A stretch of DNA of 64,000 nucleotides from Argopecten irradians. Taxonomy: Eukaryota > Mollusca > Bivalvia > Pectinida > Pectinidae. How positions within the stretch are numbered: position 1 is the first letter of the stretch; each line of letters opens with the position of its first letter. Positions 24,306 through 34,860 of this stretch are shown here, piece after piece. The translations under genes and the position numbers were made by a program. Location of the stretch: the NCBI RefSeq assembly GCF_041381155.1, contig NC_091142.1, forward strand, positions 25,010,362 through 25,074,361. The letters are read 5' to 3'. A model generated the notes under the pieces. It was not told the DNA's origin and did not search any database. It saw only the letters and a list, made by a program, of their open reading frames with translations.

Positions 24306-25670
24306 ATGTCTTACGATCACCGCAGCTCACTGCTTGCAAGCTTCAGGAAAACCAAACACACCGAGGACCATACCAGCGAGGATCCGGGACAACTGTTGGA
24401 GTTTCCAGCGCTCAGCGTAACCAAGGAGGAGAAAGGACTCAAAAATGGCTACCAGCTTGGACGCCCAGCGCTACTGAAAAAAGGCGGGAAATACAGAGTA
24501 TCGTACAAAGGGCTCAAGGAACAGAAAAGGATCCCATTCTTGAAAGACATTTTCCAGACGCTGATAGATATAAAATGGCGGTATGCTATTTTGATCTTTT
24601 GTGCAACATTCCTTTTTGTATATTTTGTGTTTGCCATTATTTGGTATATCTTGGGTTATGCACATGATGATTTCAACCCAGATAACATCAACAATCCTGA
24701 TTGGCGACCATGCGTGGAAAACATGAAGACGTTCGCCGATTCATTCATGTACTCAGTAGAGACTCAGACCACCATCGGGTACGGGGCTCTGTACCCGAAT
24801 ACACAATGTGGGGGAACGTTATTTCTCGTCTATCTTCAGGTGACGGTGGGATTCCTCATCGAGACCCTCCTTGTCGGATTCATCCTCGTCAAGGTCGCTA
24901 GGCCAAAGCACCGACGACTCACACTCTTGTTCAGCGACAGCGTGTGTATCTGTATAGAAGATGGCGAACTTTGTCTACAAGTTCGGGTAGGAGACATGCG
25001 TAAATCCCATTTAGTTGATACCAAAGCCTGTGGCATCTTCATTAGCGAAAAGGTTTCCAAAGAAGGGACAGTTTATCCCCTGTACCAGACTTCCATGGAC
25101 TTCGAGGCACATGGTATGGACAATCGCGTGTTTATGATGTGGCCAATTGTTCTTAAACACAGAATTAACGATAAAAGTCCTTTTTGGAATATGGAGTTTG
25201 ACGAAATCCTATCAAACACATTTGAAATTATTGTTTTATTAGAGGGAACTATTGAATCCACAGGCGAGATTTGCCAGGCAAGAACATCTTATTCTTCAAA
25301 GGACGTTCAATGGGGGTATCGGTTTGCTAACATAGTAGACTTTGATATACAGACCGGTCTTTGGGAAGCCAATTTTAAGCAGTTTAATGAAACTGTCCCC
25401 ACGCCAACGCCAAAGTGTAGCGGAAAGGACGTCACCAACATCTACAACGGAACCGGAACCTTGGATAACACTGAAGGAGCCACTGGCCGATCAAGTTTCC
25501 GGAGAACCCAAAGTCATGCCGGACCCCTGAATTATATGTTAGGCAAAGCCAGTCAAGGCACAGAGGCTGCAAGAGAAGGTGGGAGGGGTACGGTAGCACT
25601 CCGGGAGGAACCCTATGATAGCCAAAAATGGTATGTATCCTCTTCATTGTATTTTAGATTCATTTACTAG
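24306..25670 (+). CDS. Inward-rectifier K+ channel Kir-B (single-exon core, about 449-454 aa)
   Basis: Plasma-membrane Kir subunit, a tetrameric K+ channel. The N-terminus leads into KYRVSYKGLKEQK; M1 is about residues 92-118, the filter TIGYG at 156-160 and M2 about 171-197, followed by the cytosolic beta-domain (PKHRR, MRKSHLVD, FEAHGM, EGTIESTGEICQ, TSYSSKDVQWGYRF). Cys136 and Cys168 have the same spacing as the conserved disulfide pair. Glu186 occupies the M2 rectification position. RKSHLV, a PIP2-contact motif, is intact, unlike in Kir-A. Neither Kir-A intron position is interrupted here. A consensus donor (AATG/GTATGT) at 25631 suggests the last 13 codons read intron and that a short 3' exon follows, perhaps 27810-27834. 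Similarity to Kir-A is clear but not close, so this is not a recent copy. Confidence 0.93.
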   Translation: MSYDHRSSLLASFRKTKHTEDHTSEDPGQLLEFPALSVTKEEKGLKNGYQLGRPALLKKGGKYRVSYKGLKEQKRIPFLKDIFQTLIDIKWRYAILIFCATFLFVYFVFAIIWYILGYAHDDFNPDNINNPDWRPCVENMKTFADSFMYSVETQTTIGYGALYPNTQCGGTLFLVYLQVTVGFLIETLLVGFILVKVARPKHRRLTLLFSDSVCICIEDGELCLQVRVGDMRKSHLVDTKACGIFISEKVSKEGTVYPLYQTSMDFEAHGMDNRVFMMWPIVLKHRINDKSPFWNMEFDEILSNTFEIIVLLEGTIESTGEICQARTSYSSKDVQWGYRFANIVDFDIQTGLWEANFKQFNETVPTPTPKCSGKDVTNIYNGTGTLDNTEGATGRSSFRRTQSHAGPLNYMLGKASQGTEAAREGGRGTVALREEPYDSQKWYVSSSLYFRFIY

Positions 25671-27780
25671 TATTATTTCATTAACTATAGTTGGTTTCAA
25701 AAAATGCATATTTAAAGAAATTAAATAATTAAGTAATAATAAGTAATTCTCCAAAATCAGCTCCATAAAATGGATGTATAATTACATGAACACCACCAGT
25801 CAAAAAAAATATGTTTTCTTCCCTAAAATAACTATTTCTACGAAAAGATACATTTCATTTAAAATATATCTTATTTAATTTAGCAAAAAAAAAAAAAAAA
25901 AAAAAAAATACGTTAAATATTAAACTTTAAATATTAAATTAGCTTCTGTAATAGCATTAATATTAATTGGTGTTTTTTTTTTACAATTATCATTAAAAAT
26001 GATAATGCCAATTTTGAAATTTGAATCTAATCTAAGTTTTGAATTTAAATATCAATGAAACGCAAAGCTGCATAGCAGCATAACTTTAATACAAGTAAAC
26101 CTTATGTGACGTTTTATTAAAAAGAAAGCAAACGAAATAAATAATTCAAACACAATGCTAAAACTTAAGTTTTGAAAATATACATCAGGTGGTTATGTAA
26201 TGAAAGTGCTGATATTTTAATCGCGAAAAATTGGAATTGACATAATGTATTCCGTTGCGAGATTTGAACAGAAACAACTAATAAAAAGACACTAGGTCAA
26301 TCTAAGAAAATAACATACGAGGTTATGAGATTGGTGGTTAATAAACGTATAAATTGTGTCAGTTTTTTTTTCTTCTAAAGCGATGCGTGAAATATAACTA
26401 TCTAGCCGAGATAAGTTTGAATTGTCAACTTTATAATAAAGTTCAAACAGCGCGTCCCTCTGATCGCCGTCTGCGACAGGACACTTTATCAAATGTTTAG
26501 TAGTTAAGATGACTCACACTCTCTCCTTTGGTCGTGGCTAAACTTAGTCACGTGAAAAGTAGTTTTTCATACTCTGCTATTTCTTTGAAGCGTTTTTCTG
26601 GGCTTATATCGAATTTGTAAATTGGAATGTTTTGGGTGCAGCAGGTGCGCGCGTGTTTTTCTTAAGTCTGATGCCAAGTGTTAATTTCACTGCTGTGTGC
26701 GTATTGCCTTAGAAATGAATGAACTGTGAATTTTAGCATCATCCACTAAATATTTCAAACTAGTTAAATGCTTTGTTGTTTCAAGTTATCGATGTTATTA
26801 TGGTACAGGGATTTACTGTTAGGGAAGGTACGACGATGATATGACTTGTCATCCATTTAAGAAGCGTTTACGACAGGAGGAACATTTCGTACTTTGATTG
26901 GATAAGGAAGTATGGTATATTATCCTATGAACGAAAGGATTGGTGATTTGTTTTAGATGTGTACACGAGTTTCATTATCGTTCTTCGGGATGATGCCGCC
27001 ATTTATCGATTTTCGTCTGGTCAGAAATTTCAATGTAGTCGTAGATTTGCATCGGGTCATTGATGTTGAAGTTTTGAAGTTGTGTTGTCTGGGGAAATAT
27101 GTTCAACAGGACTTATTCATCTGTATACAAATATCTTCGTGGATTTTTACTCTCGGATTTGCCATATTCGCTTCCAACGACCAATATCTAGATATGACTG
27201 GTATTGTGTCCGTTTCTGCAATTGTAGAAATGAGAGAATTGTAGAAAACGACACAATATGAGCTGTATCCTACATCGACATCAGCGGTATGGCGAGTGAT
27301 GGTGTGGTTTTAGCTACCGATGGTGTATTGTCTGATTTGATTTCATGGTTTAAATATTTTGTTTTCAAACATATGATGGATTCAATGATAAGATTATTTG
27401 GTATTTGTGGTTCAATATAACAAAATGTCGTTATCATATTTATCATATTTCGTAGCGTTGCAACAATCATTGTTTAAAAATAAAAAACAAATATATTAAT
27501 GTCCACTTTCTGAAACATTATATGACAAACAACTTCTCTAATACAAAGAAATGTTATAACAAGGAATCAAAATGATAATAAAATAACAATGACATTTTTT
27601 TTGTATATCTAAACGAGTTAAACAGTTGACACAATAGATTAGATTAGTAAAGCTGAACTATACAATTTTATACAGCTGAAGTTACCGATATCAATAAAAT
27701 GACAGGTATCAAAACTGTCACGGTACGTATATTTTGTTTTTAATAGAAGATACCTTATAATGCAACATGAATGTTTTACT
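25671..27780. other. Non-coding, possibly a Kir-B intron
   Basis: AT-rich, with an A-run of 25 at about 25884-25908. The plus-strand frame 26957-27244 has no splice context or recognisable similarity, so I do not call it a gene. Confidence 0.4.
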
Positions 27781-27809
27781 AAAACAATCTCATTCTTTAT
27801 ATTTTGCAG

Positions 27810-27834
27810 GAGACTGTCGATGCCAGCTTTCTGA
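27810..27834 (+). CDS. Candidate last coding exon of Kir-B
   Basis: A strong pyrimidine tract and acceptor (CTTTATATTTTGCAG) end at 27809. Joined to the donor at 25631 in phase 2 it would complete a Trp codon and add RLSMPAF before TGA, giving 449 aa. The splice signals are good but eight codons cannot prove the exon; the same DNA is open for 24 codons in another frame. Confidence 0.3.
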
Positions 27835-27908
27835 GAGAACAAGTCAAGCAATATAACCACAAAAACCAGAGAACCGTACGATGACAATAATGACGCGCCT
27901 GGTGAATT

Positions 27909-28016
27909 CCATATAAGGAAATAAACCGTTCTTCGAAAAATTATCCATATAAGGAAATGACATTTCATCAGTAAATCCGCCTTACCATATTTAAGGAACA
28001 CGACCTCCATATAAGG
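27909..28016. promoter_or_regulatory. Cluster of three perfect CArG boxes
   Basis: CCATATAAGG occurs at 27909-27918, 27945-27954 and 28007-28016, with a longer relative (CCATATTTAAGG) at 27985-27996. CC(A/T)6GG is the serum response factor site. The tight cluster suggests an enhancer or promoter near Kir-B, though two of the boxes share flanking bases and may come from a local duplication. Confidence 0.45.
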
Positions 28017-28020
28017 AGAT

Positions 28021-29305
28021 ACGCTTCCGCCGCTGGGAGGACCTATTGTCTTTTATTTCTTTTATTTTAAGTAGTTTTGTATAGTGTCTCTGTCTCAGGT
28101 AGATTTTGACCTATGACCTTTATCACAGATTCAACCTATGATCTTGGTTTTTTGTCTTAACCTTTAACCTCAGACGAGATAAGGTACAAAATACGTTTGA
28201 AAAATCCATTTTCATCAATATTGAATTGTTTTGTGCTCGTATTTCAGTGTCCGAGATTGGTGCCCTTCGGACAGAGAAAAATGAGACAAAAATTGTGCAT
28301 AATTGTAAATATAAATAATCCACTTTCATTAAATATAAACTGTGTAATTTTGTATGAACTGCATAAATGATTCCGATTTCTACCATCACAAATTGTAGCT
28401 TATCCGAAATACTGGAAGTTCTCGATAAAATAATATTGTTGTTCACTTCATTATTCTTATGGATTTTGTTTACTTATAATTATACATTCCGGTAGGAATA
28501 CAAAAAGGAAGAAGAAAACAAAAACATGTTTTAAATGTTGGCCCTTTTATGTTCGTTGTACAAAAGATAGCGAGAAATCGTGATACTTCAATTAAAGCAA
28601 TTAACTCTCGCATTTTTAATTTACGTGTAAACTTGCGAAAACCCTACTTTTTAGTACCGTAGATTATACAGGAAAAATCACAAACCATATGTAGAAAGTT
28701 TTTCGAAATAAATGCAGATTCGATTCAATTCCATGCGGTTTGAGGAGTTGACGTAAACTCCAGGATTAAATATATGGAATATAACTTTATTTAACGTTAC
28801 TGCTACGCTCTTATAGTCCCTTATGAAAGTTGTGTTAATCGTTGACAAACTTAATAACAATTTCAGACTTTTTTTTATTTACCATGCCGTAGTTTATCAA
28901 AACATTTTCGTTTAAATATAAGAAACATTTCTCTAAAAAATTAATCAAATGTGTCCACAATGATACTGCTGTTTTTCTGTGACGCTATAAATGAAATCAT
29001 TTCAGGGTAAAATAAGAATCGTTAATTTAAAACTTTATGTTAAAAACAAATGCTAGGTTTCTCTCTTACTAACGATGTAAGCACGTGCCTTTTTTATTGT
29101 TTATAAAATCCACTTGGTATACCATACCACATTCTCTCCACTACAAATGTTATATATGTACAATTATTGTATGTCATGTGTTTTACTTCCATTTAATAAA
29201 ATCAAGAATTTACACTACTCTTTGTTGGTAATGTCTTCTGTCATCATAAGATAAATAGAAGACAAAAAGAAGGAGGACAAAGCATGTCCACAAGAAGGCA
29301 GAATT
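28021..29305. other. Non-coding stretch
   Basis: No supported gene or repeat. Confidence 0.4.
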
Positions 29306-29307
29306 AT

Positions 29308-29627
29308 ACTGTAAACGTGGCAAATTTTAGCGGCAATCATATTTTAGCGACAATCATATTTTTGTGACAATTAAATTTTAGCGACAATCAAATTTTAGCG
29401 AGAATCAGATTTTAGCGACAATTAAATTTTAGCGACAATCAAATTTAAGCGATTGATACATTTTGCGTTATGATATAATTATGTTAATCGTATCTTCTAC
29501 AAAACATTTTAAAATTAGTATAAACTCTTATTATTTATGCGCAAATTAAATCTCTGCGCAAACCTGATCAAAATCAAACTGATTGCTAAAATTTGATTGT
29601 GTCAAGCTATGCAAGTTTACAGTATTT
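29308..29627. mobile_element. MITE with ATACTGTAAAC termini and an inner tandem array
   Basis: Begins TACTGTAAACGTGGC and ends CAAGTTTACAGTAT. Inside, about seven imperfect units of roughly 20 bases built on ATTTTAGCGACAATCAA occupy 29330-29455. Related to MITE families 1 and 3 by termini and the TTTAGCG motif. Confidence 0.65.
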
Positions 29628-30330
29628 AGGGGCGAGACAAGCCAGTTTCTGAGAATCACAGATTGGCCATACCCCTCGTTACAACGACAGCAGTAAAGTA
29701 TATCATTCTTAGGGACGAGGGATTCAGAATACGGATCACCTTATCAAAATTATTCATTGCATTGGACTTTGCTTTTTTAAATAAAAAAGGCAAAACCAGC
29801 ATTTGACAAAAGACATAGGCGGGACAAGACAAAGTTCTACATATAGACAGAAACAAATGGAGATCGGAAACTCTTCATTATCATTGGCGACGTCAGAGGT
29901 TTGGAGAGACATAATTTGTCTTCACCTACTACTTTTAACTTCTTTTGAATAAATATATACAGGTTTAGCCACATTATTTTGCATTACAATAAATTAAGTA
30001 TAAAACTTAAAATTTAATTATGACTAAATTTTACTATTGAAAGGTTTGATATATGTTCAAGAACATAAATGAACAATTTTATACTTGTTATTTTTTCTGG
30101 AAAATGATACATCCAAAACCAAAATTACATGTTATTTTATTTACTTTTTTCTTTCAAACATTGTGTCTAATTTACACCATCTCAAGATTGAAAATTTGTG
30201 AGCTTTTATTGCATATTAAAATCATCCTCTTATATTGAACTGCTAAGTGGGTAGAAAAAAAAAACATATTATTTAAGGACATACCTCTACTGACTGTAAC
30301 ATTAAAATTGACGGAGATATGTTTTAATCT
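29628..30330. other. Non-coding stretch
   Basis: Nothing recognised. Confidence 0.4.
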
Positions 30331-30354
30331 TTTTGATACCAGTTTCTGACAGGG

Positions 30355-30960
30355 ACAACGACAAAAACAGATGTAAAGACAAAGGCAGAGTTAGAAATAT
30401 AAACAAAGGCAGAGTTCAAAATAAATACAAAAACAGAATTAAAAATAAAGACAAAAGCAGAGTAAGAAGAAAAGACAAAAGCAGAGTAAGAAGAAAAGAC
30501 AAAGGCAGAGTTAGAAATAAAGACAAAAACAGAGTAAGAAATAAAGAAAGAGTTGGAAATAAAGACAAAGGCAGAATTAGAAATAAAGACAAAGACAAAG
30601 TTAGAAATAAAGACAAAGGAAAAGTTAGAAATAAAGACAAAAACAGAGTAAGAAATAAAGACAAAGGAAAAGTTAGAAATAAAGACAAAAACAGAGTTAG
30701 AAATAAAGACAAAGGCAGCGTTATAAAAAAGACAAAAAAAGAGTTAGAAATAAAGACAAAAACAGAGTTCGAAATAAAGACAAAGGCAAAGTTAGAAAAA
30801 AAAAGACAAAAACAGAGTTAGAAATAAAGACAAAGGCAAAGTTAGAAAAAAAGACAAAAACAGAGTTAAAAATAAAGACAAAGGCAGTGTTAGAAATAAA
30901 GACAAAAACAGAGTTAGAAATAGAGACAGAGTTGGAAATAAAGTCAAAAAATAAAATAAG
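30355..30960 (+). repeat. Purine-rich 24-base minisatellite
   Basis: Imperfect units of about 24 bases (GACAAAGGCAGAGTTAGAAA followed by TAAA) with extreme purine strand asymmetry; degenerate copies continue to about 31190. The 24-base period keeps frames open, giving a 162-residue all-basic frame (KDKGRVRN repeats) and a leucine/serine-rich one on the other strand. Both are better explained by the repeat than by selection on a protein. Confidence 0.8.
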
Positions 30961-31497
30961 ACAAAAAGAAAGACCAACAGAGAGAAAGATGCAGCAATAA
31001 AGACAAACAAAGGCACATGGCATAATGACAGGAAAAGACAAAAAAAAAGACAAAGAAAGGGTTGAAACCAAAACAGAATGCAGAATAAGACATTGAGAAG
31101 ACATCCAGAAGACAAAATTGCACAGAAAACATTTATGATACAATTATAATCATAAACCAAGTCAAAGACAGAAAAGGAAAGACCTGGCAAAGAACATCAA
31201 AACAATAAAAAATATTCTGAAATTAAGAAATGCAGAAATAAAATAATCATGGTATATGCTGGTATAAGAAAGCTGTCTTTATTATCAGATTCTGTTTTCT
31301 CTTCATCCTCTTGTATAACACAATTTTGAATAAACTATTGCACATGAATGTCGACTTATTTATAAAATATGCAATGTTGCCTTAGTTCCCAATCATCTTG
31401 GATGTGACATTTTGTGGAATAGCAACCCTTGAAATATATAATTTATCAGGGAAAACGCAATTTATGTTTTACAACTTAAAATTTCATTTTATACTAC

Positions 31498-32745
31498 AGA
31501 TGCTCCATCGCCGACAACATAAACCATACTCATTATTTGAACAATAATTGGTGTTTAAGGATCTATTCTTCTGAGGTTTCAGTCCCGTTGAAGTCTCGTT
31601 TCGACAATGATCAAAGAAGATATGAGATTTTCAAATACATTTTATCAATATCTGTAGCAAGTTGCCAGATGCAAATTTTGTCAAAAAATTACATTTCTAT
31701 TTTCAGCAGATTTTTTTATACAGGGATTTTAAAAAATGGCCCATTTGGCGGCCATTTTGAAATTGTGTTTTTTTCCTCTTTGAGTAGAGCCATAGCTTAA
31801 CCATTTTTTACTAAAATTGTTTTTACTTAAATCATCACTGCTACTGCACCAGCATTTTTAGCTGGATCAAGCTTATTTTTGCTGTTAATCTTTACTAGGT
31901 TCATGGTTATTAAAATATTGAGCATTATTGCGTGAAGTGATATGCTTTTGTCACTTTATTTTTACATTTAATGGTAATTTGAGCACTTTTATCGGGGCAA
32001 ATAAGTAAGCACACTGACCCCCCATTTTTCTGCCTAATTTAGAAAGAAAAACCCATTCCCTATTGATATGCAAATTATTAACAAAAGTTTAATACCACAA
32101 CTGTTTCTATAAAGGGTTAAATTTGGCAAAAATGATTGAAAATGGTGTATTTTGTAGCTCAATATTAAGGGGTAGGGGTAGCATATGTTGTTATTCAGAG
32201 AAAAAATATGAGTCTTATTAATCAAAACTTGTATATTTTTAAAGAAGACTACAGGAAAATAAATTCTTCAAACTTCCATACATAACAAACATCTCATTAG
32301 GAAATTATGGCTTTAAACTCTTGTGTATATGGTCAAAACGGCAAAAATACCAAAATGTATGGTATGAACTCCTATTTCCAAAAATCTATATGAGAAAAAA
32401 AGTTTAATACAAGAAAATTTTGACTTCTCAGAGGTGTACATCCTTAATCGTGTATATATATGTCTAATTAACACAAAAAAAATTAGAAAATAATTAATTT
32501 TGCTTTTGTTGCATCCACAATCAGTTCTTCATTTCATATAGGATATAGTGCCACAGAATGTTTTCGCAATGCAATTAATTATTTATAGTATTTTTTTTAT
32601 CTTGAAGCAAAATTAGAAGCTCAAACTTTTCAATGGTGGTAATGGTGTAAATTAAGTAACATTTGTAACTGAAGAAAAGTACTAATTTGTCTGCTCCTGT
32701 TTTTGATAGAAAAAAAATGATATGTCAGTGGTGGAGCATCTTTAA
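31498..32745 (-). mobile_element. MITE family 4, copy 3, interrupted by a nested element
   Basis: The outer parts (31498-31554 and 32448-32745) together match the reverse complement of the element at 10490-10852: AGATGCTCCATCGCCGACA at the left, GTGGTGGAGCATCTTTAA at the right. Removing 31555-32447 restores a continuous copy of about 355 bases. Confidence 0.8.
31555..32447. mobile_element. Nested TTAA-target element (about 890 bp)
   Basis: Begins TTAAGGATCTATTCTTCTGAG and ends with the approximate inverse CTCAGAGGTGTACATCCTTAA, sitting exactly at a TTAA that is intact in the unfilled MITE family 4 copies. No transposase frame. TTAA duplication is the piggyBac-type target choice. Confidence 0.75.
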
Positions 32746-34763
32746 TGTTTAAAGGGGCATAAACCCCATGAAAAATAACTCCAAAATACATACAATTAAA
32801 GTCAATTTTTTCTGACAATCTAACATAGAACTTTGGTCAAGTACAAATATAACTAGAGTTTGGTACATATCCTATGCCAGAAGAATTTTTAAAGGAAAAG
32901 ACTATAGCTGTGGCAGTCTATTATATTGTTGTACTGACTCAAACATAAGTTAGTCAGGACTATTTAAGGATATAATTATCATAATGGTATGTTTCAATAG
33001 AAACTTTTGATTTAAAGTTTGAAATGTACATTGAGAACCAGGGGTACAATTACGTTTTTCAGAGGCCAATTTGATCTACACTCTTCTAAGAAGAGAAGTC
33101 TTCTCAGGAGATCTTCCAGCATATGGATGGATTTAGATTCCAAAAGCAGAAAAGCTTAGAATCATGCTATCGTCACAGTAAGTTGTATGTTACTGAAGTA
33201 TAAGAGGGCATATCGAGTGAGGCTCTGGATTGTTTGCTGAATGAACCACTATATATACTGGTATGTAAATAAAACACAAATACAATTGTTTCGTATAATA
33301 ATAAAATGTTTTAATTTTTCATTGCAACAATAAAATACAAAAGTTCAAGATCATGATCTAGTGGACAGCAATTTTTGATAATCAGATAAAAAATTATTGA
33401 TTGTATAAAATTTGACCTCATCCTACTACTCCTACCAAGTACATGTATTATCATTTACTAAATATAAAACCATCAGATATAAAATTACAACAATGTTATA
33501 CAGACAGTTCGGGATAGTTTTTGAACTTAATAAATGAACATTTCAAGAACTTAATTTGTCCACATAAAGTTTTCAAAGAAAAATACTATAAGGATCTAGA
33601 GATAAAATCAAATGTTAATCAATATTTTAAAAAGAAACAGCTTTTTTCCCTTGCGAAACATTATTGAGTTTTTCAATTTTACAACTTGCAGAACTTTTTA
33701 ATATCAAAATACAATAAAAGCAGCACCATAGTCAACATATTCTAAATGTTTTATCTTTAAATTTACCCGCCTCATCCCCCCTCCCCCCCCCCTACCATCC
33801 CTTCAAAAAAAAAGAAGACTATCCTAATTAGGAAACTTAGGAAACAGTATACCTTACTGCTTGTTGTAAGAACTTATAGAAAAACATAATACAAAAAACA
33901 ATGTAAATTGAATACAGAATGTAAAAACACATGATATACTATGACAAGATGACTAAGTGGCAGTACCAATAAACTGCCAGTACAGTGAATGTAAAGATTC
34001 CTTCAAGATCTATTAGTATACATATGTTTGTTTTGAGTATCCTTGTAAACTATTTAGTGATATAAATTGAAACATAATTAAATATTTCAAGTTATTTCCT
34101 GATATTTACCTTATTTACCATACAATAAACAAGTTTGAGGTATACCAAATTTCTAATACTACACCTAATCTATATGGATTTGAACTATTTATACAACTAT
34201 GTAACGTGGTCCTCGTGCCAAGCTGTTTTAGCATTGTCTTCACAAATGACGACAAAGCGGCAAGTAACCAGCATCTTTCTCTTATATTTTAAAACTGAAC
34301 CATTAGAATCCAGTAATCCTCGTCAATAGTGAACACGCTTCTTCTTTCATAATTACCTGCTACATATGACAAGTAGAGCAAATATAAACAGGGCACCATC
34401 ACTATCTCAATGTGTTTCTCATGACATCCAATGAAACTGAAGAGGAATGTATTAAACTATCTTCAACAATATAACACAGTTTCACTGCATGTTTTCTCAA
34501 TTTCTCTAAACTTAGTCCTTAACTCTGGAGATTTTTAGAGATCTCTGAACACCCTCCGTCTAGAAGTGCTGATTAGAAGATCTCTCAATGTGAGTGTCAA
34601 TTCACACATTACTGAAGATCTCTACACATAGCCCATCACCATATCTCAACACTTGGTCCCAAACATGGTCTATTTCTAATCCATGTCCAGCCTTCATCAA
34701 ACATTTTGTCCTTCTAATCGGCTATATTGCACTCCTTGCAAAGATGTAGTGATTTCCACCACC
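32746..34763. other. Non-coding, possible FKBP6 3' flank
   Basis: No coding exon recognised. A C-rich tract lies at about 33774-33792. Several TTTATT (AATAAA on the minus strand) hexamers could serve as distal poly(A) signals. Confidence 0.35.
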
Positions 34764-34769
34764 TTTATT
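34764..34769 (-). terminator. Candidate poly(A) signal of FKBP6-like gene
   Basis: Reads AATAAA on the gene strand about 55 bases after the predicted stop at 34827-34825. Confidence 0.35.
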
Positions 34770-34824
34770 CTTCAACATTGCAAATCAATACCTGGTCCAT
34801 TCATTGTTGTCTCCAATATCTTTA

Positions 34825-34860
34825 TCACTTTTTGTACAACTTTATCCTATAATTCTGGCC
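34825..34860 (-). CDS. FKBP6: FKBP6-like exon 14 (C-terminus)
   Basis: A very strong acceptor (TTTCTCTTCTTTTGTAG) precedes GQNYRIKLYKK and TGA, in phase 0 with the exon 13 donor. If exon 13 is not spliced, its frame instead runs to TAA at 35297-35295 (ending YQVFGL). Confidence 0.6.
   Translation of the reverse strand, partial: GQNYRIKLYKK

Noticed and set aside
26957..27244. 95-residue plus-strand frame
   Set aside because: No domain, no splice support, and composition like the flanking non-coding DNA.
30333..30821. 162-residue highly basic repetitive open frame (KDKGRVRN repeats)
   Set aside because: It follows the 24-base purine-rich minisatellite exactly, is open on both strands for the same reason, and has no splice or start context.
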